64,000 nucleotides of DNA, from contig NZ_CP013372.1 of assembly GCF_001522585.2 (NCBI RefSeq), positions 2,418,001 to 2,482,000 on the forward strand, written 5' to 3'. The DNA comes from Burkholderia sp. NRF60-BP8 (GTDB lineage: Bacteria; Pseudomonadota; Gammaproteobacteria; Burkholderiales; Burkholderiaceae). Made by a program: the position numbers and the translations under genes. The notes under the pieces are model-generated. The model made no database searches. It had not been told where the DNA came from and saw only the letters and a list, made by a program, of their open reading frames with translations. Below, piece by piece: positions 34,649 to 44,111 of this stretch (position 1 is its first letter; every line of letters begins with the position of its first letter).

Positions 34649-35740
34649 TCACTTCGGCTTGACGACGTCGAGCTGCTTGCCCGAGCTGCCGATCACGTCC
34701 TTCTTCCAGCGCTCGATCCACACCGGCTTCTTCGCCATCACCTGGGTCCAGTCGACCGGAATCAGCTTCACGCCCGCGATCGCCTTCTTGACCGCTTCGC
34801 CGTTCTTGCCGGCCAGCGGCACGTCGGTGCGGCCCGGGATGCCGTACATGTCCGGCACCTTCGACTGCACTTCCGTCGACATCAGGTAGTCGATCAGCTT
34901 CCGGCCGGCGTCCTGGTTCGGGCCGCTCTTGATCAGGCCGATGCCATACGGGAGCTGGAACGTGGTCGGCTGGTCGCCGGCCTTCGCGGCCAGGAAGATC
35001 GGCTTGACGGACAGCGCGCCGTGCTCGGCGTCGTCGAGGTCCATCTGCAGGTCGCCGTTCGCGACGCTGATCTCGTTACGCGACAGCAGCACGTTCAGGT
35101 AGCCCGTGCCCTTCGTGTGGAACTTCACGCTCTGCGACAGCTTCGCGAGGTAGTCGAAGGCCTTGTCCTCGCCCATCAGCGACGTCGTCAGGATCAGCAC
35201 GGCCATCCCGTCGCCGGCCGTGGCCGGGTTCGAGTACGCGACCTTGCCGGCGTAGGCCGGCGCGAGCAGGTCGGCGAACGTCTTCGGCTGGTTCTTCACG
35301 ACGTCCGGGTTGATCGCGAACGAGAAGTAGTTGTTCACGAAGGTCGCCCACGTGCCGTCCTCGGCCTTCGCGATGGCCGGCACGTTCTTGTAGTTCACGC
35401 TCTGGTACGGCTGCAGCAGGCCCATCTGGCCGGCTTGCTGGATGAACGGCGGCAGCGTGACGATCACGTCGGCCTTCGGGGAATTCTTCTCGATGTTCGC
35501 GCGGTTCACCACCTCGCCGCTGCCTGCCGTCACGATGTTGACCTTCACGCCTTCCTTCTTCTCGAAGGCCGGCAGCACATCGCGATAGAGGTTCTCGAGG
35601 CCGTCCGCCGTGTACAGCACGACCGCGTTCGCCGCATGCGCCGGCATCGCGGCGCCTTGCAGCAGACCGGCGGCGCAGGCGGCCAGCGCGAGCTTGCGGA
35701 ACGCGCCGGCAGCGGCGCGCGAGGGTTTCTGCAGTGTCAT
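34649..35740 (-). CDS. phnS: 2-aminoethylphosphonate periplasmic binding protein
   Basis: A 363-residue solute-binding protein with a clear signal peptide (FRKLALAACAAGLLQGAAM, cut after AHA at about residue 37). The mature part begins NAVVLYTADGLENLYRDV and belongs to the iron/phosphonate-type binding proteins. ATG 35740 has GGAG eight bases upstream. It heads the minus-strand operon phnS-T-U-V-A-Y-HD and is divergent from phnW. Confidence 0.9.
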   Translation of the reverse strand: MTLQKPSRAAAGAFRKLALAACAAGLLQGAAMPAHAANAVVLYTADGLENLYRDVLPAFEKKEGVKVNIVTAGSGEVVNRANIEKNSPKADVIVTLPPFIQQAGQMGLLQPYQSVNYKNVPAIAKAEDGTWATFVNNYFSFAINPDVVKNQPKTFADLLAPAYAGKVAYSNPATAGDGMAVLILTTSLMGEDKAFDYLAKLSQSVKFHTKGTGYLNVLLSRNEISVANGDLQMDLDDAEHGALSVKPIFLAAKAGDQPTTFQLPYGIGLIKSGPNQDAGRKLIDYLMSTEVQSKVPDMYGIPGRTDVPLAGKNGEAVKKAIAGVKLIPVDWTQVMAKKPVWIERWKKDVIGSSGKQLDVVKPK

Positions 35741-36001
35741 CTCACTTCTCCGTAGGCGGAACACCAAACGGCCGGGGCACGATCCGGCTCTCCTGTCGTC
35801 TCCGGGCAGGCCGCCTGGCGGCCCGCCTCGCTACCGCGCTCAGGCTGGGTGCGGCGCGGCAACCGAAGGATCACAGCGTTCGATGACAAACCCGTGACGA
35901 ATGCCACAATTTCCAAAAAATGACACATTTTGCCACTATCATGCAAGTCATTCAGAAATGCCGTCCCGCGTTTCATTCGCCCTTTGCCGGAGATAAAAAC
36001 C

Positions 36002-37111
36002 ATGCCCGACCCGATCCTGCTCACGCCCGGCCCGCTCACCACGTCCGCCACAACACGCCACGCAATGCAACATGACTGGGGGTCGTGGGACGCCGCTTTC
36101 AATCGACTGACGGCCAGCGTCTGTGCCGACCTCGTCGCCATCGCGGGCGGCGGCGATGCGTACGTGTGCGTGCCGATGCAGGGCAGCGGCACGTTCTCGG
36201 TCGAAGCCGCGCTCGGCACGCTGGTGCCGCGCGACGGCGTCGTGCTGGTCCCCGACAACGGCGCGTATTGCGCGCGCATCCTGAAGATTCTCGGCCGGCT
36301 CGGTATCGACGCGATCGCGTTGCCGTTCGGCGAAGACGCGGCCGTCGACGCAGCGGCCGTCGAAGCCGCGTTCGCCCGCGAGCCGCGCATCACGCACGTC
36401 GCGCTCGTGCACCTGGAAACGAGCGCCGGGATCCTGAATCCGCTCGATGCGATCGCGGCCGCGTGCCGGCGGCACGGCAAGCGACTGATCGTCGATGCGA
36501 TGAGTTCGTTCGGCGCGCTGCCGATCGCGCTGGCGGACAGCGGCATCGACGCGCTGATCTCGGCCAGCGGCAAATGCCTCGAAGGCGTGCCGGGAATGGG
36601 GTTCGCGATCGTGCGGCGCGATGCGCTCGACGCGAGCGAAGGCAATTCGCCGTCGCTCGCGCTCGATCTGCACGATCAATACGCGTATCTGCGCAAGACG
36701 GGGCAATGGCGCTTCACGCCGCCGACGCACGTGATCGCCGCGTTGCGCGCCGCGCTCGACCAGTACCTCGCCGAAGGCGGCCAGCCGGCGCGCGGCGCAC
36801 GCTATGCGGACAACTGCCGGACGCTGGTCGAATCGATGCGCGCGCTCGGCTTCGTGCCGTTCCTCGACGCCAGCGTGCAGGCGCCGGTGATCGTCACGTT
36901 CCACGCGCCCGACCATCCGGCCTACGATTTTCGCCGCTTCTACGACGCGGTGCGCGACGCGGGCTTCATCCTGTATCCGGGCAAGCTCACGCGCGTCGAG
37001 ACGTTCCGCGTCGGCTGCATCGGCGCGATCGACGCGAACGATATCCGGCGTGCGGTCGCCGCCATCGCGGCCGCGGTCGAATCGCTCGGCATCGCGATGC
37101 AGCACGCATGA
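36002..37111 (+). CDS. phnW: 2-aminoethylphosphonate--pyruvate transaminase
   Basis: A 369-residue PLP enzyme (class V aminotransferase) that converts AEP and pyruvate to phosphonoacetaldehyde and alanine. The PLP lysine is Lys191 in [12 protein letters not shown] and Asp165 in [10 protein letters not shown] binds the pyridine nitrogen. The start [15 protein letters not shown] is the family N-terminus, with GGAG ten bases before. It is divergent from phnS across 261 bases that must hold both promoters; the product feeds PhnY and PhnA rather than PhnX, which is absent. Confidence 0.94.
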   Translation: MPDPILLTPGPLTTSATTRHAMQHDWGSWDAAFNRLTASVCADLVAIAGGGDAYVCVPMQGSGTFSVEAALGTLVPRDGVVLVPDNGAYCARILKILGRLGIDAIALPFGEDAAVDAAAVEAAFAREPRITHVALVHLETSAGILNPLDAIAAACRRHGKRLIVDAMSSFGALPIALADSGIDALISASGKCLEGVPGMGFAIVRRDALDASEGNSPSLALDLHDQYAYLRKTGQWRFTPPTHVIAALRAALDQYLAEGGQPARGARYADNCRTLVESMRALGFVPFLDASVQAPVIVTFHAPDHPAYDFRRFYDAVRDAGFILYPGKLTRVETFRVGCIGAIDANDIRRAVAAIAAAVESLGIAMQHA

Positions 37112-37148
37112 AAGTGCGTACGTGCCGGCCGCCCGCCGACACGCGCAA

Positions 37149-37184
37149 ATAAAAACGCCCGACGGCCGATCGGCCGCCGGGCGA
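37149..37184 (-). terminator. Intrinsic terminator of the MFS/aro operon
   Basis: CGCCCGACGGCC and GGCCGCCGGGCG form a long stem, with one mismatch near the middle, and on the minus strand run into GTTTTTATTT. It lies between convergent phnW and the MFS gene and mainly serves the latter. Confidence 0.88.
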
Positions 37185-37212
37185 ACGCACCGAATGTGCG
37201 GGGAACCGGTCC

Positions 37213-38556
37213 TTACAACTCGATCCGCTTGATGTCGCCGACGACGAAGATGTACGACAGCGCACCGACCAGCGCGATCACGCCGATGAACACGAGCGCG
37301 CCGACGAACGAGCCGGTCGACGCGACGATGAAGCCGACGACGAGCGGGGTGATGATGCCGGCGAGGTTCGCCGCGAAGTTGAAGATGCCGCCCGTCACGC
37401 CGAGCAGGCCGTCCGGCGCGATGTCCGACACGAGCGTCCAGCCGAGTGCGGCCATCCCCTGCGCGAAGAACGCGACCGACATGATCGCGATCACCGCTTC
37501 GTTGCTCTGCACGTAGTTCGCGAGAATGATCGTCGACGCGAGCAGCAGGCCCGCGATGATCGGCAGCTTGCGCGCGAGGTTCGCGGACTTGCCGCGGCGC
37601 AGCAGCCAGTCGGAGAAGACGCCGCCGAACATCACGCCGACCGACGCGGCGATGAACGGCATCACCGCGAAGAAGCCGATCTTCAGCCAGCCCATGTGAC
37701 GCTCGGTTGCCAGATAGGTCGGGAACCAGGTCAGGAAGAACACGAGCGTCGAGTTGCCGGCGAACTGGCCGAGGCAGATGCCCGCGAGCTGGCGCTTCTT
37801 CAGCAGTTTGCCGGCCATCGCCCAGCTGAACTTCGGCTGCGCGGCCTTGCCGCTCTTGTCGTCGGTCTTGCGCGCGCCGTGCACGAGGCCGCCGCCCGCC
37901 TCGATATAGGCCAGCTCCGCCGCGTTCGCGCCCGGATGGTTGCGCGGCTCGTGGTAGAGCTTCCACCAGACGAGGCCAAACGCAATGCCGACCGCGCCCA
38001 CGACCCAGAACAGCGAGCGCCAGCCGAACGCGCCCATCAGCGCGAACAGCACGGGGCTGAAGAACGCGAGGCCGATGTATTCGCCGACGGTATAGGTGCC
38101 CGTCGCCATCGCGCGCTCGTTCTGCGGGAACCACGTCGCGACGACGCGGCTGTTGGTCGGGAAGCACGGCGCCTCGGTGATGCCGAGGCCGAGGCGACAC
38201 GCGAGCAGCGTCGCGACGCCCGGCACGAAGCCTTGCAGGAACGTGCACAACGACCACAGCGTCATCGACCAGTAGTAGGTGATCTTGCTGCCGAAGCGGT
38301 CGAGGAACAGGCCGCCGGGAACCTGCATCGCCACGTACGTCCACGAAAACGCGGAGAACATGATGCCCATCACGGCCGCGTTGATGCCAAGCTCCTTGGT
38401 GAGCTGCGGCGCAGCCACGCCCAGCACGGTGCGGTCGAGATAGTTGATCATCGTGCCGATCGCGAGCAGCGCGAGGATCTTGTAGCGCGCCGACGTGCGC
38501 CGGACCGTGCCGGCCGCCTGCGCCGGCGCGGCGCTCGTGTGGGTGGTGTGCTGCAT
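37213..38556 (-). CDS. ACS-family MFS transporter, probable shikimate/quinate importer
   Basis: A 447-residue, 12-helix anion:cation symporter (GudP/ExuT type). Typical patterns are INYLDRTVLGVAAPQL at TM1, PGGLFLDRFGSK after TM2 and ITEAPCFPTNSRVVATWFP in TM4. It precedes no regulator but follows the dehydrogenase and dehydroquinase genes on the same strand (the genes run dehydroquinase, dehydrogenase, transporter), so it probably brings in shikimate, quinate or dehydroshikimate. The substrate is inferred from context. Confidence 0.87.
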   Translation of the reverse strand: MQHTTHTSAAPAQAAGTVRRTSARYKILALLAIGTMINYLDRTVLGVAAPQLTKELGINAAVMGIMFSAFSWTYVAMQVPGGLFLDRFGSKITYYWSMTLWSLCTFLQGFVPGVATLLACRLGLGITEAPCFPTNSRVVATWFPQNERAMATGTYTVGEYIGLAFFSPVLFALMGAFGWRSLFWVVGAVGIAFGLVWWKLYHEPRNHPGANAAELAYIEAGGGLVHGARKTDDKSGKAAQPKFSWAMAGKLLKKRQLAGICLGQFAGNSTLVFFLTWFPTYLATERHMGWLKIGFFAVMPFIAASVGVMFGGVFSDWLLRRGKSANLARKLPIIAGLLLASTIILANYVQSNEAVIAIMSVAFFAQGMAALGWTLVSDIAPDGLLGVTGGIFNFAANLAGIITPLVVGFIVASTGSFVGALVFIGVIALVGALSYIFVVGDIKRIEL

Positions 38557-38592
38557 GGTCGTCTCCTGGTCTCTTTCTGTGTCTGTAAGGGG

Positions 38593-39447
38593 TCAGCGCG
38601 CGACGAGCGACTGAAAGTGATCGAACATCCGCTCGGCGTCGGGCGTGCGCCCGGTGAAGATCTCGAATGCGTCGACGGCCTGGTACACGGCCATCCCGCC
38701 GCCCGGCAGCGTCGCGCAGCCGGCCGCGCGCGCGGCATGGATCAGCTCGGTTTCGAGCGGGAAATACACGATGTCGGCCACCCACATGCCCGCGTGGAGC
38801 AGTTCGGCCGGCAGCGGCAGGCCCGGATGCTTGACCATGCCGGTCGGCGTTGCGTGGATCAGGCCGGTCGCGGCGCGCATCGCGGCCGCGAGATCGCTAC
38901 CCGGCGCGACCCGGGCCGCGGGGAAGCGCTGCTGCAATTCGCCCGCCAGCGCGGTGGCCCGCGCGCCGTCGACGTCGAAGATCGTCAGTTCGGCCGCGCC
39001 CATCTGCAGCGCCGCGTGCGCGACAGCCGCGCCCGCGCCGCCCGCGCCGAGCTGGACGACGCGTTCGAGCGACACGCCGGGCAGCCCGCGGTGGAACGAT
39101 TTCGCGAAGCCCGACCAGTCGGTGTTGTGGCCGATCCGCTTGCCGTCCTTGAACAGCACGGTGTTCACCGCGCCGAGCGCACGCGCGTCGTCCGACAGCG
39201 CGTCGAGATGCTCGATCACGCGCTGCTTGCACGGGTGCGTGATGTTCAGCCCGTTGTAGCCCATCCGCTGCGCGGCCTCGAGCAGCTGCGGCAGCGCGTC
39301 GACGTTCACGCCCAGCACGTCGAGATCGATGCGCCGGTACACGTAGCCAAAGCCCTGGCGGAATCCCTCTTCCTCGTGCATCGCGGGCGACAGCGAACCG
39401 CCGATGCCCTGGCCGATCAGGCCGATCAGAAACGACGGGCGGCTCAT
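38593..39447 (-). CDS. aroE: Quinate/shikimate dehydrogenase family
   Basis: A 284-residue enzyme of the shikimate dehydrogenase family. The catalytic Lys74 ([11 protein letters not shown]) and Asp110 (HNTDWSGF) and the nucleotide loop GAGGAG (134-139) are present. It looks more like catabolic NAD-using quinate/shikimate dehydrogenases ([20 protein letters not shown]) than the biosynthetic AroE. It is encoded with a dehydroquinase and a dehydroshikimate dehydratase, so it probably oxidises shikimate and quinate for growth. It overlaps aroQ by four bases. Confidence 0.85.
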   Translation of the reverse strand: MSRPSFLIGLIGQGIGGSLSPAMHEEEGFRQGFGYVYRRIDLDVLGVNVDALPQLLEAAQRMGYNGLNITHPCKQRVIEHLDALSDDARALGAVNTVLFKDGKRIGHNTDWSGFAKSFHRGLPGVSLERVVQLGAGGAGAAVAHAALQMGAAELTIFDVDGARATALAGELQQRFPAARVAPGSDLAAAMRAATGLIHATPTGMVKHPGLPLPAELLHAGMWVADIVYFPLETELIHAARAAGCATLPGGGMAVYQAVDAFEIFTGRTPDAERMFDHFQSLVAR

Positions 39448-39899
39448 CGGGCGGCTCCCTGCGCGAACAGCGTCGCCAGGCGCTGCAGCGCGAACACGTA
39501 GCCTTCGGTGCCGCAGCCGCAGATCACGGCTTCGGCGATCGCCGACACGTACGAATGGTGGCGAAACGCCTCGCGGCGATGGACGTTCGAGATATGCACC
39601 TCGATCACCGGCTTCGCGATCGCGGACAGCGCGTCGGCCAGCGCCACCGACGTATGCGTATAGGCGGCCGGGTTGATCACGATGCCGTGCGTGTCGTGCC
39701 GCGCGGCATGCAGCCAGTCGATCAGTTGATGCTCGGCGTTCGACTGGCGGAACTCGATTTCCAATCCGAGCCCTTCCGCCGCCGTGCGGCAGCGCTGCTC
39801 GAGATCGGCGAGCGTTTCCGCGCCATAGATGTGGGGCTCGCGCGTGCCCAGCAGATTCAGATTCGGGCCGTTCAGCACCAGCACCTTGTGCTTGCTCAT
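39444..39899 (-). CDS. aroQ: Type II 3-dehydroquinate dehydratase
   Basis: A 151-residue type II dehydroquinase, normal length. Motifs [19 protein letters not shown] (with catalytic Arg and Tyr), [13 protein letters not shown] and [18 protein letters not shown] are complete. It interconverts 3-dehydroquinate and 3-dehydroshikimate. In this cluster it probably serves catabolism of quinate rather than aromatic synthesis, since a biosynthetic copy is expected elsewhere in the genome. It heads the minus-strand operon and is divergent from the QuiC-like gene. Confidence 0.93.
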   Translation of the reverse strand: MSKHKVLVLNGPNLNLLGTREPHIYGAETLADLEQRCRTAAEGLGLEIEFRQSNAEHQLIDWLHAARHDTHGIVINPAAYTHTSVALADALSAIAKPVIEVHISNVHRREAFRHHSYVSAIAEAVICGCGTEGYVFALQRLATLFAQGAAR

Positions 39900-39972
39900 G
39901 TGATTTTGCTCCAGAAACGGGGGCGAATCGTGAGCCGACTTCGTCCCCTGACGTCGAGATTTGGCGCTAGTG

Positions 39973-39990
39973 TGCGCTTGCGCAAGCGCA
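39973..39990. promoter_or_regulatory. 18-base perfect palindrome in the quinate/shikimate control region
   Basis: TGCGCTTGCGCAAGCGCA reads the same on both strands. It lies 74 bases before aroQ in the 256-base divergent region and is a likely regulator-binding site. No regulator gene for it is present in the cluster. Confidence 0.6.
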
Positions 39991-40017
39991 ATGTCTTTTC
40001 GGGTTTTCGCTAATTTG

Positions 40018-40037
40018 TACCATCTAGTTAGTTTGTA
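40018..40037. promoter_or_regulatory. 20-base imperfect dyad near the quiC-like promoter
   Basis: TACCATCTAGTTAGTTTGTA has matching outer TAC/GTA and inner CTA/TAG pairs. Its style fits TetR-family operators with an ACNNNCTANNTAG core. It sits about 120 bases before the quiC-like gene. Confidence 0.5.
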
Positions 40038-40155
40038 CAATATGCATCACTAGCCCAGTAAATTCGGGATATGGCGCCCGCGCCGAACTCAACGACTGGT
40101 TCATTCAGGGTCGGTTCGACCGGCGTCATGCCCCGCTCATCCGCAGGAATCGCCC

Positions 40156-42048
40156 ATGCAGCGCTCGATCGCCACCGTGTCCCTGTCCGGCACGCTCGCC
40201 GAGAAGCTCGCCGCCATCCAGGCCGCGGGCTTCGATGGCGTCGAAATCTTCGAAAACGACCTCGTCTACTTCGATGGATCGCCGGCCGACGTCCGGCGCA
40301 TGGCCGCCGACCTCGGCCTCGACATCGTGCTGTTCCAGCCGTTTCGCGACTTCGAGGGCGTGAGCGCGGCCCAGCTCGCGCGCAATCTCGACCGGATCAA
40401 GCGCAAGTTCGACGTGATGCATGCGCTCGGCACCGACCGCATCCTCGTCTGCAGCAGCGTGTCGGCCGATACGATCGCCGACGACGGATTACTCGTCGAC
40501 CAGCTCGGCGCGCTCGCCGAGGCCGCGCGGCAGGCCGGCGTGGTGGCCGCGTACGAAGCGCTCGCGTGGGGCCGCGTCGTGAAACGGTACGGCCACGCGT
40601 GGCAACTGGTGAATGCGGTGAACAGCCCGCACCTCGGCCTCGCGCTCGACAGCTTCCACACGCTGTCGCTCGACGATTCGCCGGACGCGATCGCCGACAT
40701 CCCCGGCGACCGGATCGCGTTCGTGCAGATCGCCGACGCGCCGAAGCTCGCGATGGACGTACTTGAATGGAGCCGCCACTACCGCTCGTTCCCGGGCCAG
40801 GGCGACTTCGACCTGGCGCGCTTCACCGCGCGCGTGATCGAGTCGGGCTATACGGGGCCGCTGTCGCTCGAGATCTTCAACGACGGTTTCCGCGCGGCGC
40901 CGACCGCGCTCACGGCCGCGGACGGCCATCGCTCGCTGCTCTACCTGGAAGACCTGACGCGCGCGCGGCTCGCACGGGAGGGTCGCGCGCCGGCCGCCGG
41001 CCAGCCGCTGTTCGCACCGCCCGCGCCGCCGGCACACGTCGGGTTCCAGTTCATCGAATTCGCGGTCGACGCGCAGGCGGCGGCGACCGTCGGCGAATGG
41101 CTCGGCCGGATGCGCTTCCGGCTCGCCGGCCGGCATCGCTCGAAGGACGTGACGCTGTTCCAGCACGGCGCCGCATCGATCGTGCTGAACGCCGAGCGCG
41201 ACTCGTTCGCCGATGCGTTCTTCCAGCAGCACGGGCTGTCGCTGTGCGCGTCCGCGTTTCGCGTCGACGACGCCAAAGTGGCGTTCGAACGCGCGGCCGG
41301 CTTCGGCTACGCGCCGTTCTCGGGCCGGGTCGGGCCGAACGAACGCGTGCTGCCGAGCGTGAAGGCGCCCGACGGCAGCCTCGAATATTTCGTCGACGAA
41401 GCGCCGGATGCGCCGACGCTGTATGAATCGGACTTCGTGCTGACCGACATCGACGGCCCGAGCGAAGTCGGCCCGCTGACGGGCATCGACCACGTGTGCC
41501 TCGCGCTGCCGGCCGACGCGCTCGACACGTGGATCCTGTTCTTCAAGACGGCGTTCGGCTTCGAAGCCGAGCGCAGCTGGCTCGTGCCCGACCCGTACGG
41601 GCTGATGCGCAGCCGCGCGGTGCGCAGCGCCGATGGCTCGGTCCGGATCGCGCTGAACGCATCGGTCGACCGTCACACGGCCGTCGCCGAATCGCTCGAC
41701 CGCTACCACGGCACCGGGCTGAACCACGTCGCGTTCCGCACCGACGACATCGTGAAGACGGTCGCCGCGTTCGCGGCCGACGGCGTGCCGTTCCTGCGCA
41801 TTCCGGCCAACTACTACGACGATCTCGCCGCGCGTTACGCGCTGCCGGACGAACTGATCGACACGCTGAGCTCGCACCACCTGCTCTACGACCGCGACGA
41901 GCACGGCGGCGAATTCCTGCATGCGTATACGGAACTGGTCGACAACCGCTTCTCGCTCGAGATCGTCGAGCGGCGCGGCGGGTACGACGGCTACGGCGCC
42001 GCGAATGCGGCCGTGCGGCTCGCCGCGCAGGCGCAGCGCAGGAAATAA
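40156..42048 (+). CDS. quiC: 3-dehydroshikimate dehydratase, QuiC-like fusion with HPPD-like domain
   Basis: A 630-residue two-domain protein. Residues about 1-270 form a sugar-isomerase-like TIM barrel with metal ligands in AYEALAWG, LALDSFHTL and LSLEIFNDGF. Residues about 295-630 are a 4-hydroxyphenylpyruvate dioxygenase-like (VOC) half, with IDHVCLALP, LNHVAFRTDD and LEIVERRGGYDGYG. This fusion matches QuiC1-type dehydroshikimate dehydratases of Pseudomonas, which make protocatechuate for ring cleavage. It is divergent from aroQ-aroE-transporter. The frame gives ATG 40156 with AGGAATCGCC before it. Confidence 0.87.
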   Translation: MQRSIATVSLSGTLAEKLAAIQAAGFDGVEIFENDLVYFDGSPADVRRMAADLGLDIVLFQPFRDFEGVSAAQLARNLDRIKRKFDVMHALGTDRILVCSSVSADTIADDGLLVDQLGALAEAARQAGVVAAYEALAWGRVVKRYGHAWQLVNAVNSPHLGLALDSFHTLSLDDSPDAIADIPGDRIAFVQIADAPKLAMDVLEWSRHYRSFPGQGDFDLARFTARVIESGYTGPLSLEIFNDGFRAAPTALTAADGHRSLLYLEDLTRARLAREGRAPAAGQPLFAPPAPPAHVGFQFIEFAVDAQAAATVGEWLGRMRFRLAGRHRSKDVTLFQHGAASIVLNAERDSFADAFFQQHGLSLCASAFRVDDAKVAFERAAGFGYAPFSGRVGPNERVLPSVKAPDGSLEYFVDEAPDAPTLYESDFVLTDIDGPSEVGPLTGIDHVCLALPADALDTWILFFKTAFGFEAERSWLVPDPYGLMRSRAVRSADGSVRIALNASVDRHTAVAESLDRYHGTGLNHVAFRTDDIVKTVAAFAADGVPFLRIPANYYDDLAARYALPDELIDTLSSHHLLYDRDEHGGEFLHAYTELVDNRFSLEIVERRGGYDGYGAANAAVRLAAQAQRRK

Positions 42049-42329
42049 GGAACGGACCGGCGTTTGGGGGCCGGACCGCGTTCGCACGTCGGCAGTCGAG
42101 CGGACGGGCGCCGCTCGCCCGCGCCATCGTGGCAAAGCGCGGCCACGGGGCCGGCCGCGCGGCCGGCCCGCGCACATGCCGGAAGCCGCGCGTCGTCTGA
42201 CGTTACATCCGGTAACCCACGCCGCAGTGCAGCATTGCGTCGCCCGCCACGGTTTTAAGAATCGCTTAAGTCTTCGACGGCACCATCCGCAACCAGTACC
42301 CGATGGTTATCTTGAAAAGGAGGAAAGCG

Positions 42330-42593
42330 ATGAGCGCCGTAGAAGCACCCGCGGGCCGCCCGGCCGCGCCCCCTGCAAAGAAGACGATGCTGCGCCGCCT
42401 GCTCAGTCATCATGAAATCGCGACGTTGCTCGTGCTGCTGCATGCACCGATCGGCGCGAACGCCAAACCCGAATTGCCCGCGCTGCAGGAAGCCGGCCTC
42501 GTCGAAATGGTCAAGCTCGACCCCGATACGGCCCCGAGCTTCCGGCTGACCGAAGACGGCACGGCCGTCCTGAAAGGGCTCGGCTACCGCTGA
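42330..42593 (+). CDS. Small hypothetical protein (87 aa), winged-helix-like
   Basis: An 87-residue protein with a strong ribosome site (AAAGGAGGAAAGCG before ATG 42330). The N-terminal 25 residues are Ala/Pro-rich and flexible. The rest, from LRRLLSHHEIATLLVLLHAP to FRLTEDGTAVLKGLGYR, has helix-turn-strand features like a small MarR-type winged helix, but a DNA-binding role is a guess. It stands alone and is convergent with a PAS-AraC regulator. Not recognised as a named family. Confidence 0.72.
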   Translation: MSAVEAPAGRPAAPPAKKTMLRRLLSHHEIATLLVLLHAPIGANAKPELPALQEAGLVEMVKLDPDTAPSFRLTEDGTAVLKGLGYR

Positions 42594-42687
42594 GCCGCCG
42601 CTTTCACCGCTTTCACCGCTTTCACCCCTTCCCTCTTTCCCGCCCGACAGGATCCCCGCGACCCGCCGGCCACGCCGGCGAGTAGCA

Positions 42688-43482
42688 TCACCCCGCGCGT
42701 TCCTGCAGCATCAGCCGGTATTCCGTCGGCGTCACGCCGACCGTCGCCTTGAACTGGCGCGTGAACGCGCTGTGATCCGTGTAGCCGCATAGCGCCGCGA
42801 CGTCGGTCACCTTGTCGTGGGTGACCAGCAGCGCGGTGGCCGCGTCGAGCCGCGTCTTCAGCAGCACCTGGCGCGGCGTCAGGTGGAACACCTTGTGGAA
42901 GTAGCGTTCGAGCTGCGCGACCGACATCCCGGCCATCTGCGCGAGCTGCTTCAGGTTCAGCGGCTGCACGTAGTGATCCTGGATGTGCTGGACCACATCG
43001 GCGAGCCGGCTGTACGCCGGGTGCGATCCCTCGTGCGCCTTCAGGTCGCGCGAGATGCCCGCGAGGCCGACCACCCGGCCCGCGGCGTCGCGCAGCGGCT
43101 CCTTGCAGGTCAGGCACCAGCCCGGCTGGCGGCCCGGATACAGGTGCAGCTCGAGCTGGTCCATCAACTGCTGGCCGGCATTGATCGTCGCCATGTCCTG
43201 TTCGAAGTAACTCCGGCCGAAGCGGTGCGGAAACACCTCGTCGGCCGTCTTGCCGAGCAGGTCGCGCTTGTCCTTGTAGCCGCAGCGCATCGCCAGCGTG
43301 CGATTGACGAGCGCGTAGCGGCCGCTCGCATCCTTCACGAAGAACGCGACATCCGGCAGCGCATCGAATACCGGTTCGAGCAGGCGGAAATGCGCGAGCA
43401 TCGCACTGAGATCGGCGTTGTCGGGCTGGTGGCGCAACGTATCGGACAGGCTCATGGGCGGTACGGCAAGCAAGGTCGTCAT
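42688..43482 (-). CDS. PAS-domain AraC-family transcriptional regulator
   Basis: A 264-residue protein. Residues about 30-145 are a PAS sensor (LPDVAFFVKDASGRYALVNRTLA, then the PAC-like GRVVGLAGISRDL). Residues about 160-260 hold the two helix-turn-helix motifs of AraC proteins (LKQLAQMAGMSVAQLERYFHK and VAALCGYTDHSAFTRQFKA). The sensed signal is unknown. An alternative start nine residues later is possible; neither has a clear ribosome site. The upstream gap of about 630 bases contains a long inverted repeat. Confidence 0.88.
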   Translation of the reverse strand: MTTLLAVPPMSLSDTLRHQPDNADLSAMLAHFRLLEPVFDALPDVAFFVKDASGRYALVNRTLAMRCGYKDKRDLLGKTADEVFPHRFGRSYFEQDMATINAGQQLMDQLELHLYPGRQPGWCLTCKEPLRDAAGRVVGLAGISRDLKAHEGSHPAYSRLADVVQHIQDHYVQPLNLKQLAQMAGMSVAQLERYFHKVFHLTPRQVLLKTRLDAATALLVTHDKVTDVAALCGYTDHSAFTRQFKATVGVTPTEYRLMLQERAG

Positions 43483-44111
43483 CCCGGCAACCGCGAAGCG
43501 AGTGGCAGATGGCGTCGATTATAGGAGCGCCCCTTCGATCGCGTCGCGCCGAACGCGGGGCAGGCAAGACGGCGGCCGGTTGCGTCGTGTGTCCCGGCCG
43601 GTTGCATCGGTCAGCGGGACAGGTTGCGCGCGCAACCACTACTACGCCATTACGCGGCAGGTATGCGGCCGGCAGCCGTTCCCGCCGCTACCGCCGCCGC
43701 AGCGCATCGACACGCCGGCGCCACGCTCCCGAATCCGTCATCCTAAAAATGCCGACGACCCGCGTCTTGGCGGGTTTGCGCATTCGTCATGACGATTTCG
43801 GCATATATCAGGGTTATCGACGATATGCCGATATCGTCGCCAGCCACGCATCGAACGCGCAAGACGCACGCATTTTCGTTACCTAGACTTCGCTTCACGG
43901 TCACGAGACGACATCCCGCCGCTGCCGCAATCGGCACGCGCGGCCCACCGCATCCGCCGCCGCGCACGCCGATTCCGGCACAGCGCGCGCAGCACGCGAC
44001 AAGCACGCACGGCCTGCGCGTCGGCCTGCGGACCGATACGTCTCGCCCGGTTTACCGGCGCCGGCCCGCATGCCGGCGGCGGCCCAACCACGCCATCAAG
44101 GGGAAGTGAAA
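43483..44111. other. Gene-free stretch with a long inverted repeat
   Basis: About 630 bases between the divergent AraC regulator and the binding-protein gene. It has a 48-base inverted repeat listed separately. Open frames on both strands here lack start sites and family likeness and are not called. Confidence 0.6.
43791..43838. repeat. Long inverted repeat, 16-base arms
   Basis: Arms 43791-43806 (GACGATTTCGGCATAT) and 43823-43838 (ATATGCCGATATCGTC) are inverted copies with one mismatch and a 16-base spacer. There is no T-run. It lies about 310 bases from the start of the AraC gene and 270 before the binding-protein gene. Confidence 0.8.

Noticed and set aside
43743..44006. Minus-strand 87-codon frame in the gap before the binding-protein gene
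   Set aside because: No ribosome site, unusual composition and it crosses the long inverted repeat.
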